Shown here in pieces: positions 10,793 through 20,364 of a stretch of DNA of 64,000 nucleotides; within the stretch, counting starts at the first letter, position 1; each line of letters opens with the position of its first letter. The stretch is from Actinernus sp. WN-2022 (taxonomy: Eukaryota > Cnidaria > Anthozoa > Actiniaria > Actinernidae), in the NCBI GenBank assembly GCA_030867875.1, contig JAOWCC010000936.1, forward strand, positions 11,726,095-11,790,094, given 5' to 3'. Both the position numbers and the translations under genes were made by a program. Under the pieces are notes generated by a model. The model did not search any database. It saw nothing but the letters and a program-made list of their open reading frames with translations, and was not told where the DNA came from.

Positions 10793-11038
10793 AGTGTGTT
10801 AAACGAATAAGTAGTGTTTAAATTAAAAGGTCAACATACGAGAAAAACAAAACTATTAAATTACATATATACTAGGGGAGCAGAGAATGAAAGTCACCGC
10901 GCTACCGGCCACTCCTAAAGACTGCTAAATTCAGCTAATAATTCTTCCCTTTGGTTATTACTAAGAGGATTTCAAATGAAAGTGTATTTCATCTTCAATC
11001 TCATGTGGCCCGAGTGAAAGCCCAGATGGGCTCTTGTT
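10793..11038 (+). repeat. 3' end shared with 60774-61026
   Basis: Nearly identical over about 246 bp to 60774-61026, including the ACCGCGCTACCGGCCACTCC segment and the final AGATGGGCTCTTGTT. Divergence of a few percent suggests fairly recent activity. Confidence 0.9.
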
Positions 11039-11040
11039 TT

Positions 11041-11545
11041 AGATAAGTCCAAGCACTCCTCTGCTTCAGAGGCCTTGGAAGAACTTGGCTGGGGTTCCTT
11101 ATCAGAGAGACGCAGAAAGTACCCTATCTTATTTGTTTTTTAAATGTTTAAATGGTTTTATAGACTGGGATTTTACTTTTACTTTTAAGAGATACATGCA
11201 CGACTACAATACCAGAAGTAAGAACGACATTTGTAAGCCTAAATCTAGTTCGTTTGGCCAACGTCGCCTTTGTTTTCATGCCATTCAGGACTGGAATTTG
11301 CTGTCTGAGTGCACGAGAAACATTCTAAATCTAGATCAATTTAACCTAGATCATTTATATATAGTAGTAAGTTATTGTTGTTATTATTATTATGTTTATA
11401 GCTATTTTTTAATTAATACTTTATATTATTGGATTTTAACCTTTTATAGATTCATAGACATTATCTCTAATACAGGACCTTCCTGAAAATCACCTTAGGG
11501 TGAGGTTTGCCTCCTATATAAATATTTAAAAGTATTATTATTTGG
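11041..11545 (+). pseudogene. LINE C-terminus and 3' UTR (second half)
   Basis: The frame opens with SKHSSASEALEELGWGSLSE, then LNGFIDWDFTF, HDYNTRSKNDI and CFHAIQDWNLLSE, the standard C-terminal motifs of CR1/L2-like LINEs (HxYxTR, W-N-L). After the stop the 3' UTR has the GGACCTTCCTGAAAATCACC stretch and ends near AAAAGTATTATTATT. It completes the relic at 8890-9285. Confidence 0.75.
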
Positions 11546-11785
11546 AACTATAAAGGCACAGTTCCGGCATGAATTTGTTTCAAGCGAACTACTTACAGTA
11601 ATTTATCCCTGGCTACCTCGAACTTTTCGCTGACTCGATTGAAGATTTTGAATCACTGGAACTTTATACCCTAGCCTGGTTGAAATCTTGGATCCTCATC
11701 AACTCGAATTGTTTTTAAAATATCATGTCTGAATCTATCTTTTATTCGGCTTTTACAGGAAATAGTAGTGTGAAATCCAGAGACA

Positions 11786-11990
11786 CTTGCACTTAGCTAA
11801 GTTGGTTTATAAAATGTATAATGACCAGGTTCCACCATCCATGTCCACTATAATAACGAAACGCAATAATAGTAGAGATTTAAGAGATAAATGTATAAAA
11901 TTATTGTTCCTAGGTTTAACACCTATCTTATGAAGCACTCCATTTCTCATAGAGGTGCAACCGTCTTGAACGCTTTGGCCGATAATTATG
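11786..11990 (+). pseudogene. Second LINE C-terminal relic, target of the 2.9-kb transposon
   Basis: The frame shows LAKLVYKMYNDQVPPSM, then a frame change to RFNTYLMKHSISHRGA and VLNALADNY. The latter matches the 'R.NTYYMK.S..YRG..LWN.L' ending of LINE proteins. The reading stops exactly where the transposon begins and continues in frame after it (14872 onward: DPSASVKVTGYLQ). Confidence 0.65.
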
Positions 11991-12451
11991 TATGGGGCGC
12001 CGTTTATGTCAAAAATACTTTGTTTATAAATATATAACGTATTTTACTATATCACATACTTGTTATATCGTATACAACTTTATTTTACATATTTAAAACT
12101 CTTGCACATAAATATTGCACTTGTTGTGTATTCAGTTTATAACTTGTCGCTATTTAGGTAAAGGTTGTCATTTCTTACAACTTGATGACATTTATATCAA
12201 ACATCCCGTATTTTAAAACTTCTGCATTTATATACAGCTTGTAATTTTATAAAACTTCTGACATTTATATAAAACTTATAATTTTATAAAACTTAACCTT
12301 TTTTTATAACTACGTCATTTTTTTAATGACTTGTCACTATTTAGTACATAAACATTTTTTTATATATATAAAACTTGTCGCTCTTTTTAAAACTTCTGCA
12401 TTTATATACAACTTGTAATTTTATGAAACTTAAAGTGGACGACGCAACTAT

Positions 12452-12470
12452 GGCCAGCGGTAAGTTACAT
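12452..12470 (+). promoter_or_regulatory. TIR-borne start codon and 5' splice-site-like motif
   Basis: The inner edge of the left TIR reads ATGGCCAGCG then GTAAGT. The right TIR, read on the minus strand, has ATGACCAGCG then GTAAGT. Each TIR therefore presents an ATG followed by a consensus splice donor pointing inward. It may be coincidence, or a promoter/first-exon module. Confidence 0.35.
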
Positions 12471-12553
12471 AGCGGCTCTTTTCTTCGCCCTTCCCGCCCT
12501 TGCAAACTTACTGCTAGCCTAAGTTGTATCCTCTTTTAATATTCCAATATTAT

Positions 12554-13333
12554 ATGGCTTCCAATCCGACTAATAGCGCCAGTAATCATAGTGCCCTAGT
12601 AAATAGGCTCTCAGAGCTTATAAGTATAGTGAAAGAACAAGCCGTAGAGACTAGTACTAGGCTAAAGTGAACAATCTGCACCGAAAAAAAGTGGTCGGTA
12701 AGTGGTCGGTAAGTGGTCGGCCGACCACTTACCGACCACTTTTTTTCGGTGCAGATTGTTCACTTTAGCCCTAGTACTAGTAGAAATATCGGCAACAACA
12801 ACGTCAATGGAATCGTGCGCGCTCAGAGAGAGAGTGTTCCGCAACGAACACGCTAGAACAAGTATAGAACAACTGTTTCCAAGCTGCCGAAGCTCACAAT
12901 CGACCTCATCAGTACCAACCAGTGCTACTATACCAACACCTTTGGTAGCGAATTCAACCCACATCACAGCTATCAGTCGGGTCCAACGCGATGGCCGAAA
13001 AGAATGCCCTCGATTACATCTGTTCCTCGGGGAAACATCAGAGAAGAACTATATGTCAGAAATTTAGTTACTAGTACTGTGGAGATAAGTGCCGAGATGG
13101 AGGAGTCGGAGATCCGAAAAATGTTCGAGAACTTGTTTGCCTCGAAACTAAGAAGAATCGTTGGACACAAGTTTCAGTTTGTGAGGGTAGTTGGGAGCAG
13201 AGGCATCGATCCAAAAGTGAATCGTCCATGGGATGGGAAGATGGTACAGAAGGGCTTCACCTCTAAAGAGCAGCTTTCTGATTGGCTGAACACGATTACT
13301 GGTCGATCGCGAAGGTCGCACACCATGAGATAA
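12554..13333 (+). pseudogene. Broken gene resembling N-terminus of transposon-associated HECT-type proteins
   Basis: It starts MASNPTNSASN, followed by a Leu-rich helix (LVNRLSELISIVKEQ), and is interrupted after codon 34 by a hairpin insertion. Reading resumes at about 12781 with RNIGNNNVNGIVRAQ, has an in-frame TAG at about 12853, and runs to a TAA at 13331-13333. The last 109 codons are open: PRGNIREELYVRN, then a helical region with EESEIRKMFENLF, then FQFVRVVGSRGIDP and WDGKMVQKGFTSKEQL. From memory, 'PRG..REELYERG...FEFLR.VG...P......WDGK.LK' is the arrangement in cnidarian and fish proteins that end in a HECT E3 ligase domain. The HECT domain itself is absent. The family call is tentative; an unrelated transposon-encoded protein is the alternative. 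Confidence 0.45.
12651..12780. mobile_element. Hairpin insertion (nested MITE) in the cargo gene
   Basis: Arms of about 58 bp are essentially perfect inverted repeats. They run from CTAGTACTAG through GCTAAAGTGAACAATCTGCA to a GTGGTCGG-rich apex, where the left arm has one extra TAAGTGGTCGG copy. CTAGTACTAG, itself palindromic, sits at both ends, so target duplication and terminal repeat cannot be separated. The insertion introduces a stop in the surrounding reading frame. Confidence 0.9.
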
Positions 13334-13485
13334 ATTGCCGCTTTTAGCACGTGTTCGAAACGCGAGAGTAAGGTCATTTCGCAATATCGGATGCAGAGCG
13401 AGCAGTTCAAAATATGAAGGCCATTCATTTTGCCAGAGAAATGTGTTTCCTGCACTTTCCATACGTACCGAAAACAAAATAAATT

Positions 13486-14265
13486 AAAGGTAGCGTACAG
13501 TGAGTTTGTTGATCACGGCCGGTAAGTGTAGCGTGCAGTGAGTTTGTTGATCACCACTGGTAAAGGTAGCGTACAGTGAGTTTGTTGTTCACGGCCGGTA
13601 AAGGTAGCGTGCAGTGAGTTTGTTGATCACGGCCGGTAAAGGTAGCGTACAGTGAGTTTGTTGATCACCGCCGGTAAAGGTAGCGTACAGTGAGTTTGTT
13701 GATCACGGCCGGTAAAGGTAGCGTACAGTGAGTTTGTTGATCACGGCCGGTAAAGGTAGCGTACAGTGAGTTTGTTGATCACGGCCGGTAAAGGTAGCGT
13801 ACAGTGAGTTTGTTGATCACGGCCGGTAAAGGTAGCGTACAGTGAGTTTGTTGATCACCACCGGTAAAGGTAGCGTACAGTGAGTTTGTTGATCATGGCC
13901 GGTAAAGGTAGCGTACAGTGAGTTTGTTGATCATGGCCGGTAAAGGTAGCGTACAGTGAGTTTGTTGATCATGGCCGGTAAAGGTAGCGTACAGTGAGTT
14001 TGTTGATCACGGCCGGTAAAGGTAGCGTACAGTGAGTTTCTTGATCACCGCCGGTAAAGGTAGCGTACAGTGAGTTTGTTGATCATGGCCGGTAAAGGTA
14101 GCGTACAGTGAGTTTGTTGATCACGGCCGGTAAAGGTAGCGTACAATGAGTTTGTTGATCACGGCCGGTAAAGGTAGCGTACAGTGAGTGTTGATCACGG
14201 CCGGTAAAGGTAGCGTACAGTGAGTTTCTTGATCACCGCCGGTAAAGGTAGCGTGCAGTGAGTTA
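13486..14265. repeat. 38-bp minisatellite, ~20 copies
   Basis: The unit is GGTAAAGGTAGCGTACAGTG followed by AGTTTGTTGATCACGGCC. Copies differ by one or two bases (for example CACCGCC, CATGGCC, TTCTTGATC), and one copy is shortened near 14186. It lies wholly inside the 2.9-kb transposon. The unit contains TGATCA. Confidence 0.97.
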
Positions 14266-14376
14266 GTACAATCCCTCCACAGTTTCAGGATTACTTGTAA
14301 ACAGATTACGCTGAAGTTCTCTGAACAATTCTGAAAGAGCATTCAAATGTACCCTTAGCTCACTTAAAACATCCAT
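14263..14376 (-). CDS. Small convergent ORF inside the right TIR edge
   Basis: A 37-codon minus-strand frame beginning MDVLSELRVHLNALSELF and ending in EGLY, its stop abutting the first repeat of the minisatellite. The spacing of Leu suggests an amphipathic helix, comparable in style to the LVNRLSELI helix at the start of the + strand pseudogene. It could be the first coding exon of a second copy of the same gene type, cut off by the array. Function is unknown. Confidence 0.3.
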   Translation of the reverse strand: MDVLSELRVHLNALSELFRELQRNLFTSNPETVEGLY

Positions 14377-14877
14377 TTTTCAGTCGGGTGAGCGGTGCGC
14401 GCGCAGCTGAAATATAACTTACCGCTGGTCATAGTTGCGTCGTCCACAAGTACAAGTGGTATATAAATGCAAAAGTTTTAAAAAGCGACAAGTTTTATAA
14501 AAAAATGTTTATGTACTAAAAAGTGACAAGTCATTTAAAAAAATTACGCAGATATAAAAAAAGGATAAGTTTTATAAAATTACAAGTTGTATATAAATGC
14601 AGAAGTTTTAAAAAGAGCGACAAGTTTTATGTAAAAAATGTTTATGCAGAAGTTTTAAAATACGGGATGTTTGATATAAATGTCATCAAGTTGTAAGAAA
14701 ACCTTTACATAAATAGCGGCAAGTTATAAAATACACAACAAGTGCAATATTTATGTGCAAGAGTTTTAAATATGTAAAAGAAAGTTGTATACGATATAAC
14801 AAGTATGTGATATAGTAAAATACGTTATATACTTATAAACAAAGTAGTTTTGACACAAACGGCGCCCCATAATTATG

Positions 14878-15209
14878 ACCCCTCAGCTAGTGTTAAGGTT
14901 ACCGGATACCTTCAAGGCATGTTTTTTTGTCAAACAATTTTTTTGATTATTTGGAAAGTTTATGGATTGTCTTAGAATTTAGAAAAAAAACATTATTTCA
15001 AAAGATATAAAAGCTGGCGAGATATTTAGGAAAAACGTATTTAGAAGGAAACTAAATAAATCACCGAGGCGTTATAATTCCTTTACGTGTCACGGGCACC
15101 CCGTGGACTTTTAGCGGGAGCTGTTATCCGAGTAATTTGCAACTGTTGTTGTAGCTTCCCTTCTTCGAAATAACAAACCGTCATTTAGAGTCTTTTATCA
15201 ATCGTTCGT
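14878..15209. other. LINE remnant then unannotated spacer
   Basis: The first ~50 bp continue the LINE frame from before the transposon. The rest is AT-rich with poly-A/T tracts and nothing recognisable. Confidence 0.4.
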
Positions 15210-15446
15210 ATGGGGAAATCCAAAAGAGGAAAGCAAAGTTCTTGGGTAAAACATAAAGCCGGTGAACCCTGGACCGAAAAAGTAAGGAAACCGGCGATAA
15301 GGAGGAATTCGGTAAAAGGAGGATTGAGCTCGCGGACAGCGACAAAGGCTCGTGGTTCGAAGAACGTGCGAAAGGCAGCGAAGAACAACCTTCAACTTCA
15401 GGGTCAACTCCAAATATAAGCAGCGCTAGCAGGCTTAATATAAACT

Positions 15447-16141
15447 AAAGCTAAACTCCCTTCTAACTCGACTAATTCCCAGCTCCAGCTCCCACCAGGC
15501 TCGTTCCGTTGTAGGAAGAACTGCGCCACTTGCCCTTACATTCCTGACGGACTTACTAACTATACTTTCTTTGCCACCGATGAAACGCGCTCTATCAAAT
15601 TTAACCTGACCTGTAACACCAAAAATCTAATCTACATGATGCAATGTAACCTCTGCAATCTACAATATATAGGTGAGACTAAACGACGCTTAAAAGACAG
15701 ATTTAACGAACACCGCCGGACGATAGATAACTCTAACAACAAATCTAAACCCACAACGGTTGCCGAACATTTTCTTAATTCTCCTAATCACACTGCCAAC
15801 GACATGCAACTTATTCCTATTGAAAAAATATTTTCTAAGAGTCTCTATACGTAAGGCCAGAGAAGCGTTTTTAATCGCACAGGCGAAAACACTCGAACCC
15901 AATGGCCTTAACATCCGGGAAGAGTCATACTAGATATCTGTTTTCACCTTCTTAACATTTTTTGACTGTCTATCATATTGTAATCTGTTTTATGACAGCT
16001 CAGTATCACGTTCAAAAATACACGTCAATGTAAATTTTCTTTCTTCATTGTACCTGAAGAAGGCTGGTGTGGCCAGCCGAAATATTGTACCACTAATTTC
16101 AAAATTCTACGTTGTATCGGTCTTTGCTTCTCTATAGTTAT
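15447..16141 (+). mobile_element. 5'-truncated Penelope-like element (GIY-YIG part)
   Basis: TTAATATAAACT occurs at both edges (about 15435-15446 and 16142-16153), which suggests a 12-bp target duplication. The coding part ends a Penelope-like protein: CRKNCATCPYIPDG, then TCNTKNLIYMMQCNLCNLQY, IGETKRRLKDRFNEHRRTID, TTVAEHFLNSPNH and MQLIPIEKI. After a frameshift near 15850 it reads RKAREAFLIAQAKTLEPNGLNI. These are the GIY-YIG endonuclease features (Y-I-G, the Arg of KDRFNEHR, the Glu of AEHF region). The 3' UTR keeps GAAGAAGGCTGG.../CCAGCCGAAA, common in such elements. The reverse transcriptase is missing. Confidence 0.8.
15510..15925 (+). pseudogene. GIY-YIG endonuclease domain of a Penelope-like retroelement
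   Basis: This domain nicks target DNA during retrotransposition in Penelope-like elements. Cys residues C-x5-C (CRKNCATC) and later CNLC precede the GIY-YIG core, as is usual for animal members. The frame is open from about 15510 to 15852, then shifts by one and ends at TAG (15930). The frameshift and 5' truncation make it inactive. Confidence 0.75.
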
Positions 16142-16345
16142 TTAATATAAACTGTCGTTTGGCTTACTAAGAACCAGCACTGAGTCATTTGAAGAGACTG
16201 ACGACGCGAGCAGTGATGAGTTCACATCGGAGTCTGATTCAGATACGAGTTTCACTCCTGGGCCGTTGTCAATCCTCGACTTCTCAATCGTGAGCTTGAG
16301 AGGACATCAACTTGCAGTTGTTGTGGAAATTTGGGAATGAAACTT

Positions 16346-19300
16346 AACGGCTCTCGAACTGAGCGAAACTGACCTATTTACCAAATTCCCGCGAATTTCA
16401 CTACTGCTTTGAAGTTCCAGGGGTCCTTGCGTAGTCATTGGCTAGTTGGTTCGAAGTGTTGATATTTGCTTTGATGAGGTGTGAAATGTTCACAAAACTT
16501 TATACACCAAATCTCCGACTAGGTTTTTCTTTCTATCCTCTCTCTTTGAATGAATTAATAGGGTATGCAGACTTGCCAGATTTTGATAAAACTCTGCCAA
16601 AAGACAGATAAGTTACTGTCAAAGAAAAGGGTGTGAGCGTATAGCAATATTTAAAGTATTTTTCCTCGTAGAGTATCCCGCGTAATGTGACTCGGACATT
16701 ATTGAAAACTAAAACTTTAGGAATGAATTGCATTTGAATGAAGTAAAATATTAACAAATGCTCACATCCTTTTTAGGCTGTCATATGCTGATTTACATTG
16801 TGCAGTTGAATTGTTTTTATGCGTTAACCCGAAAGCTGCTAATTCACTTTTATAAACCTTGTCAGTTTTGCGTTTGTTGGCTTAGCATTGCTTTACAATG
16901 AAATACTTTTTTAAACAAATCCATCCAGCGTATTGTACACTTCATAAGCTATACAGAGGTATATAGGTTTCTATAGTTTTCTTTAAGGTCTCGATAAAGG
17001 TTCAAAATGGAAAAGTTTCGAAAATGCGTTTTTTCGCAAATTCTAAATCTAAAAGCCCTAATCTAGCATCACAGAAAAACTCAGACTCAAAAAAATTATT
17101 TAAAGCCTTGAAAATGCGACTTTCTGATTTCCCGCTAAAAAAGGCGCGAAAAATGATTGACAGCTGCTGTCATTCACTGGGCATGTTATTTCATTCTCGC
17201 TATGCTGTGATCTTCTGCGCTACTTTTCGTTCGTAAAGATTTCCTACGTTTATAATGCAATGCCAAAAAAGTGTAAACGTAGATCTTTCTTGGTGCCGTA
17301 TTCAAAAAAGGAGAAGAAGAAAAAACACAGCACAATTTAGTTTGTAATAATTTAGTTTGTGAGTAAATTTGGAAGCGGGTGTAAAGTTCTTAGGACAAAC
17401 AATGGCTGGAGGGCCGGGATTATACTCTAGTTCCAAGAAGTTAGAATCATCGAAGACTGAAAGTCCACAAAGAATGAAGCAATAAAGTTTGGTTATCTTC
17501 GATCGGCCAAAAATTTAAAGAGAATTCAATGCAGAAAGCTACGGCTTGGCGGTTTTGTTTCAGCGCGATGAAAATTTTTAGAATGACATAAACAGTCTAC
17601 CGTGTACATGGTGTGGATCGAGCTGTGCTTCAGTGGTTTTCCCTGCATGATATTAATTGTTTTCTTACTGTGGTTCCATTTTTCTGTACTCCTAAAAGAG
17701 CTTTTCTTCTTAAAATTAAGCTGGAATCGACACTTTAGCTAACTAGTTTCTGTAGAAGTATCGAGCATCGGTGAACTGTATTAGCTTTCTCTGTTCTGCG
17801 GTTCGTCTGAACTTTGTAATCGGCGAGACTGAAAACAACATGAATCGCTCTGATTGGCTAATCTTAATGAGGTTACCCTTGGAGGCGGAACTTCTTAGTC
17901 AGCCGTGAAATGAATCGAAAACCTTTATCGGGCTGTTTCTCGGCTCTTTTTTTCGGCCAAAAACAGAAATTTGTTGAAGTCCAGCCTTTTAGCATTTTGT
18001 CCAATTTTCCTAAATTTTTCACGAGTCGTAGAAAATAGCTGTTTCTCAAATACGGTGTCGGGGAATTTTGAAATAATTATTCGTTCAGGTTTTATGACCT
18101 GGTTTGTATCAAAATGGGATGAAAAACTACTTTTTCAACTTTGAAAAGGGATAAAATCTGTAATACGCAATATATCAAAAATGCCGGACACTGTATTTGA
18201 GTCAATTTAGTTGGGATTCGAAAGGGCTAATTAAGAAAAAAAATGTTCCAAAGCCTGAAGGGCTGAACTCCTTCTGGCGGACGGAGTCATTTCGCGTAGA
18301 AATATATATAACATCTACGCTTTTAACTTTTGTTCAAAACGGATTAAATATATACTTTCTGCAATTCAAGACCTTTAAAACGGTATATAGTACGTCTATG
18401 TGGCTTTAATTTCGACGTTGCAAGAGCGTTTTTCCGAAATGACACGTCGAACCTTTATCGAGACCTTAAAACAACGCGCGTATAAAATTATTAACGAGAG
18501 AGACCCGCGAAGGGATCCGGTAACCTTAAGTCATTTTGTAACATGGGAAGAAAGGCTGAAGCACGGCATGATATTAACTTTAATGCAGTATCTGTACAAC
18601 ATTTTCGTAAGGGTAATGATGTTTATAGTAATGTTATTATTCATTAATTTTAAACATAGATTTAGATTTATTTATAGTCAATATATACTTATTCAATATA
18701 TATATTCAATATATATAGTTATTTAGTAGGATTCCTCATATATAAATATTATTGTTAAATATATATTTGTAGTCAACATATATCTTAGAACTAATTGGTT
18801 ATATTTTTAACGACTTAGTATAACATGTACTAGTTAAAGTGCATATAAGCCCTGGCTAATTATATTTCTTACGAAGAGATTAGAGGCCATAGACAAAGGA
18901 TTCCGAAATAAAAAGTTGATTTGATTTATTTGTCATGGTGTATTGGCCGTTCAAATTTGCCCACAAATGTGTATTGGGTTGCCTGTGGACAAACATCAAG
19001 CGCGCTAGAGCGCTTTACAAAATTGGCACTGGGTCTAGTTTTATGTCATCAACAGAACACGCTCGATGCGCTATTGCATGAAAGGCCTTACCGAATAAAG
19101 CTCTTCGAAACGTTTAGCGCGATATTATTATCTTTCTCGGTTATCTGTTCAATTATTTTGCAAACAAGCCAACGTTTTAAAGCCGCGAAGAGACGAATTC
19201 TGTTTATGATATCACGTTTTATTCTCATCCCAGTCTCCGAAGGTGCGCGGAAATTATTCTACATTTGGAAGTTTAGTCGCTAAAAAAATTATGAAAACAT

Positions 19301-19667
19301 TTTTATTTAGAAATTGGCCAGGGCTTATATGCACTTTAAGTTCTTTTAAATTCTTTTGTTATACACGACCCCACAAGCAATTGTGCTTTAAACATTTATC
19401 GTGTTTAAATATTATTACCTCGCCATTCATAGCGAACTGTCAACTTGTGGTTTCGTGCCGTGACGTAAGGGTATATTTAATCCACCATTACGTCATTTTT
19501 TCGTAAGGCCTAAGTTCCTCGTGTAACTTTATTTAAATATATTTTTTGAACAACCCCCACTCGGAATGGGAACTTACTCTTCAAAGTTTGCTTAACGCTG
19601 ATTGGCTAGTTTTATTTCAACATTTATCAACCGGCAGACTAATAATTCAGTGCAAATGTTACTAGAT
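16346..19667. other. 3.3 kb without a defensible gene
   Basis: Open frames at 17024-17236, 18400-18726 and 18921-19283 are hydrophobic or basic without family motifs, Kozak or splice support. 18640-18800 is a TATA-rich stretch with repeated ATATATATT. 17340-17375 has a short TTTAGTTTGTAATAA duplication. Unrecognised repeats may be present. Confidence 0.35.
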
Positions 19668-19871
19668 AATAGCCCACTTCCGAGATATGCCTCACTTCCT
19701 ACGTACAAAGGAATCAAAACAAGGCTCCGTGAATAATGCTGAGTCATTCGTGACAAACTACAGAAGTGCTGTAGTCTTCTCATGAACGACTGAGCATTAT
19801 GCACGGAGCTCGAGCCTCGTATTGATTTCTTTCTACGTAGGAAGTGAGGCATATCTCGGAAGTGGGCTATT
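19668..19871. mobile_element. 204-bp hairpin MITE
   Basis: Ends AATAGCCCACTTCCGAGATA and its exact complement. Arms pair through GCCTCACTTCCTACGTA, the GGAATCAA region, GAGCCTTGTT/CTCGAGCC, GCTCAGTCGT and an ACTACAG apex. No ORF. Located just upstream of the first discoidin exon. The minus-strand open frame over it is incidental. Confidence 0.85.
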
Positions 19872-20047
19872 GCCACTTACAGAGCTTGGGTTACCTGTGA
19901 TTTCAAAAGGTGTTTTTATAAGTCAAACCTTAGGCTGTCGCCTACCTTGCGCGTTTCAGTTTTTAATATAATATTTCACTTTACAGGTAATTATTGAAGA
20001 AAACGGTAAATTTAAAGAGATAATATTTTGAACCTTGTTTATTTCAG

Positions 20048-20364
20048 GTTGTGTCGATATTCCAGTAGGCCTTGAACACAGGAACATTATCCCTGACAAC
20101 AGGTTTTCAGCTTCGTCGGTGTACATAGTTTCTTCGGGATACCTTGCTCACAATGCAAGGTTTAGTGCGGCCAAAGGCTGGGCACCTGAAACAAACAATA
20201 ATGCTGATGACTATCTTCAGATTGACCTGGATGCTGTGTACGTCATTTGCGCTGTTGCTACTAAAGGAAATGGAGGAGGTGGCGAATGGGTGACATCATA
20301 TCAGATACAACTCTCCATGGATAACCAAAGGTGGACAACTTATCAGGAAGGCGGAAGCGATAAG
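20048..20364 (+). CDS. Discoidin (F5/8 type C) domain, first exon
   Basis: The acceptor TTATTTCAG precedes 20048 and a donor GTGACG follows 20364 (AAG|GTGACG). Entry is in phase 1, exit in phase 0. The exon encodes the first two thirds of a discoidin beta-barrel. It has a Cys start (GCVDIPVGLE), IIPDNRFSASS, the spike-region AARF/GW motif (ARFSAAKGWAP), the core strand YLQIDLDAVYVICAVATKG and WVTSYQIQLSMDNQRW. Family members bind phospholipid, glycans or collagen on cell-surface or secreted proteins. With the exon at 43750 it gives 154 codons, the usual domain size. The start and rest of the protein are not in view. ATG initiation is not expected here because this is an internal exon. Confidence 0.92.

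Larger units (their letters stand above)
9286..11038 (+). mobile_element. 1.75-kb element inserted in a LINE
   Basis: Inferred from the split LINE reading frame on both sides. The left part starts near a T-run and has an untranslated-looking leader. The middle contains an ORF (9595-9945) and coiled-coil coding relics (about 9990-10742). The right 246 bp (10793-11038) recurs at 60774-61026 and ends at the same GATGGGCTCTTGTT, which defines the 3' end of the family. No reverse transcriptase or transposase is present. It is probably an internally deleted retroelement carrying an ORF1-like gene. Exact left boundary and target duplication are unresolved. Confidence 0.6.
11991..14871. mobile_element. 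2.9-kb long-TIR DNA transposon with cargo gene and minisatellite
   Basis: The terminal inverted repeats are about 460-480 bp (11991-12469 and 14416-14871), over 90% identical by eye, with ends TATGGGGCGCC and GGCGCCCCATA. The flanks share ATTATG directly (11985-11990 and 14872-14877). If the last ATA is counted as target, the duplication is 9 bp, ATAATTATG, as in Mutator-like elements. The insertion is confirmed because the host LINE reading frame (ALADNY / DPSASVK) is continuous across the two sides. Inside are a + strand pseudogene (12554-13333), a nested hairpin (12651-12780), a 38-bp array (13486-14265) and a small convergent minus-strand ORF (14263-14376). No transposase was seen, so it is non-autonomous. 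Confidence 0.85.
15210..16345 (+). pseudogene. Basic Ser-rich ORF interrupted by a Penelope-like insertion
   Basis: The ATG at 15210 opens a very basic sequence (MGKSKRGKQSSWVKHKAGEP, then EKVRKPAIRRN). A one-base shift near 15312 gives a better continuing frame: GKRRIELADSDKGSWFEE, then EEQPSTSGSTPNISSASR. At about 15446 the frame is cut by foreign DNA. It resumes after 16142 with STESFEETDDASSDEFTSES and FTPGPLSILDFSIVSLRG, ending at a TGA near 16340. The charge pattern (basic N-terminus, acidic Ser-rich middle) is seen at the N-termini of transposase-like and nuclear proteins. I do not recognise the family. No intron signals are needed if the insertion is removed. Confidence 0.45.

Noticed and set aside
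13004..13477. Minus-strand ORFs at 13148-13477 and 13174-13455
   Set aside because: Antisense shadows of the + strand pseudogene, with no family resemblance.
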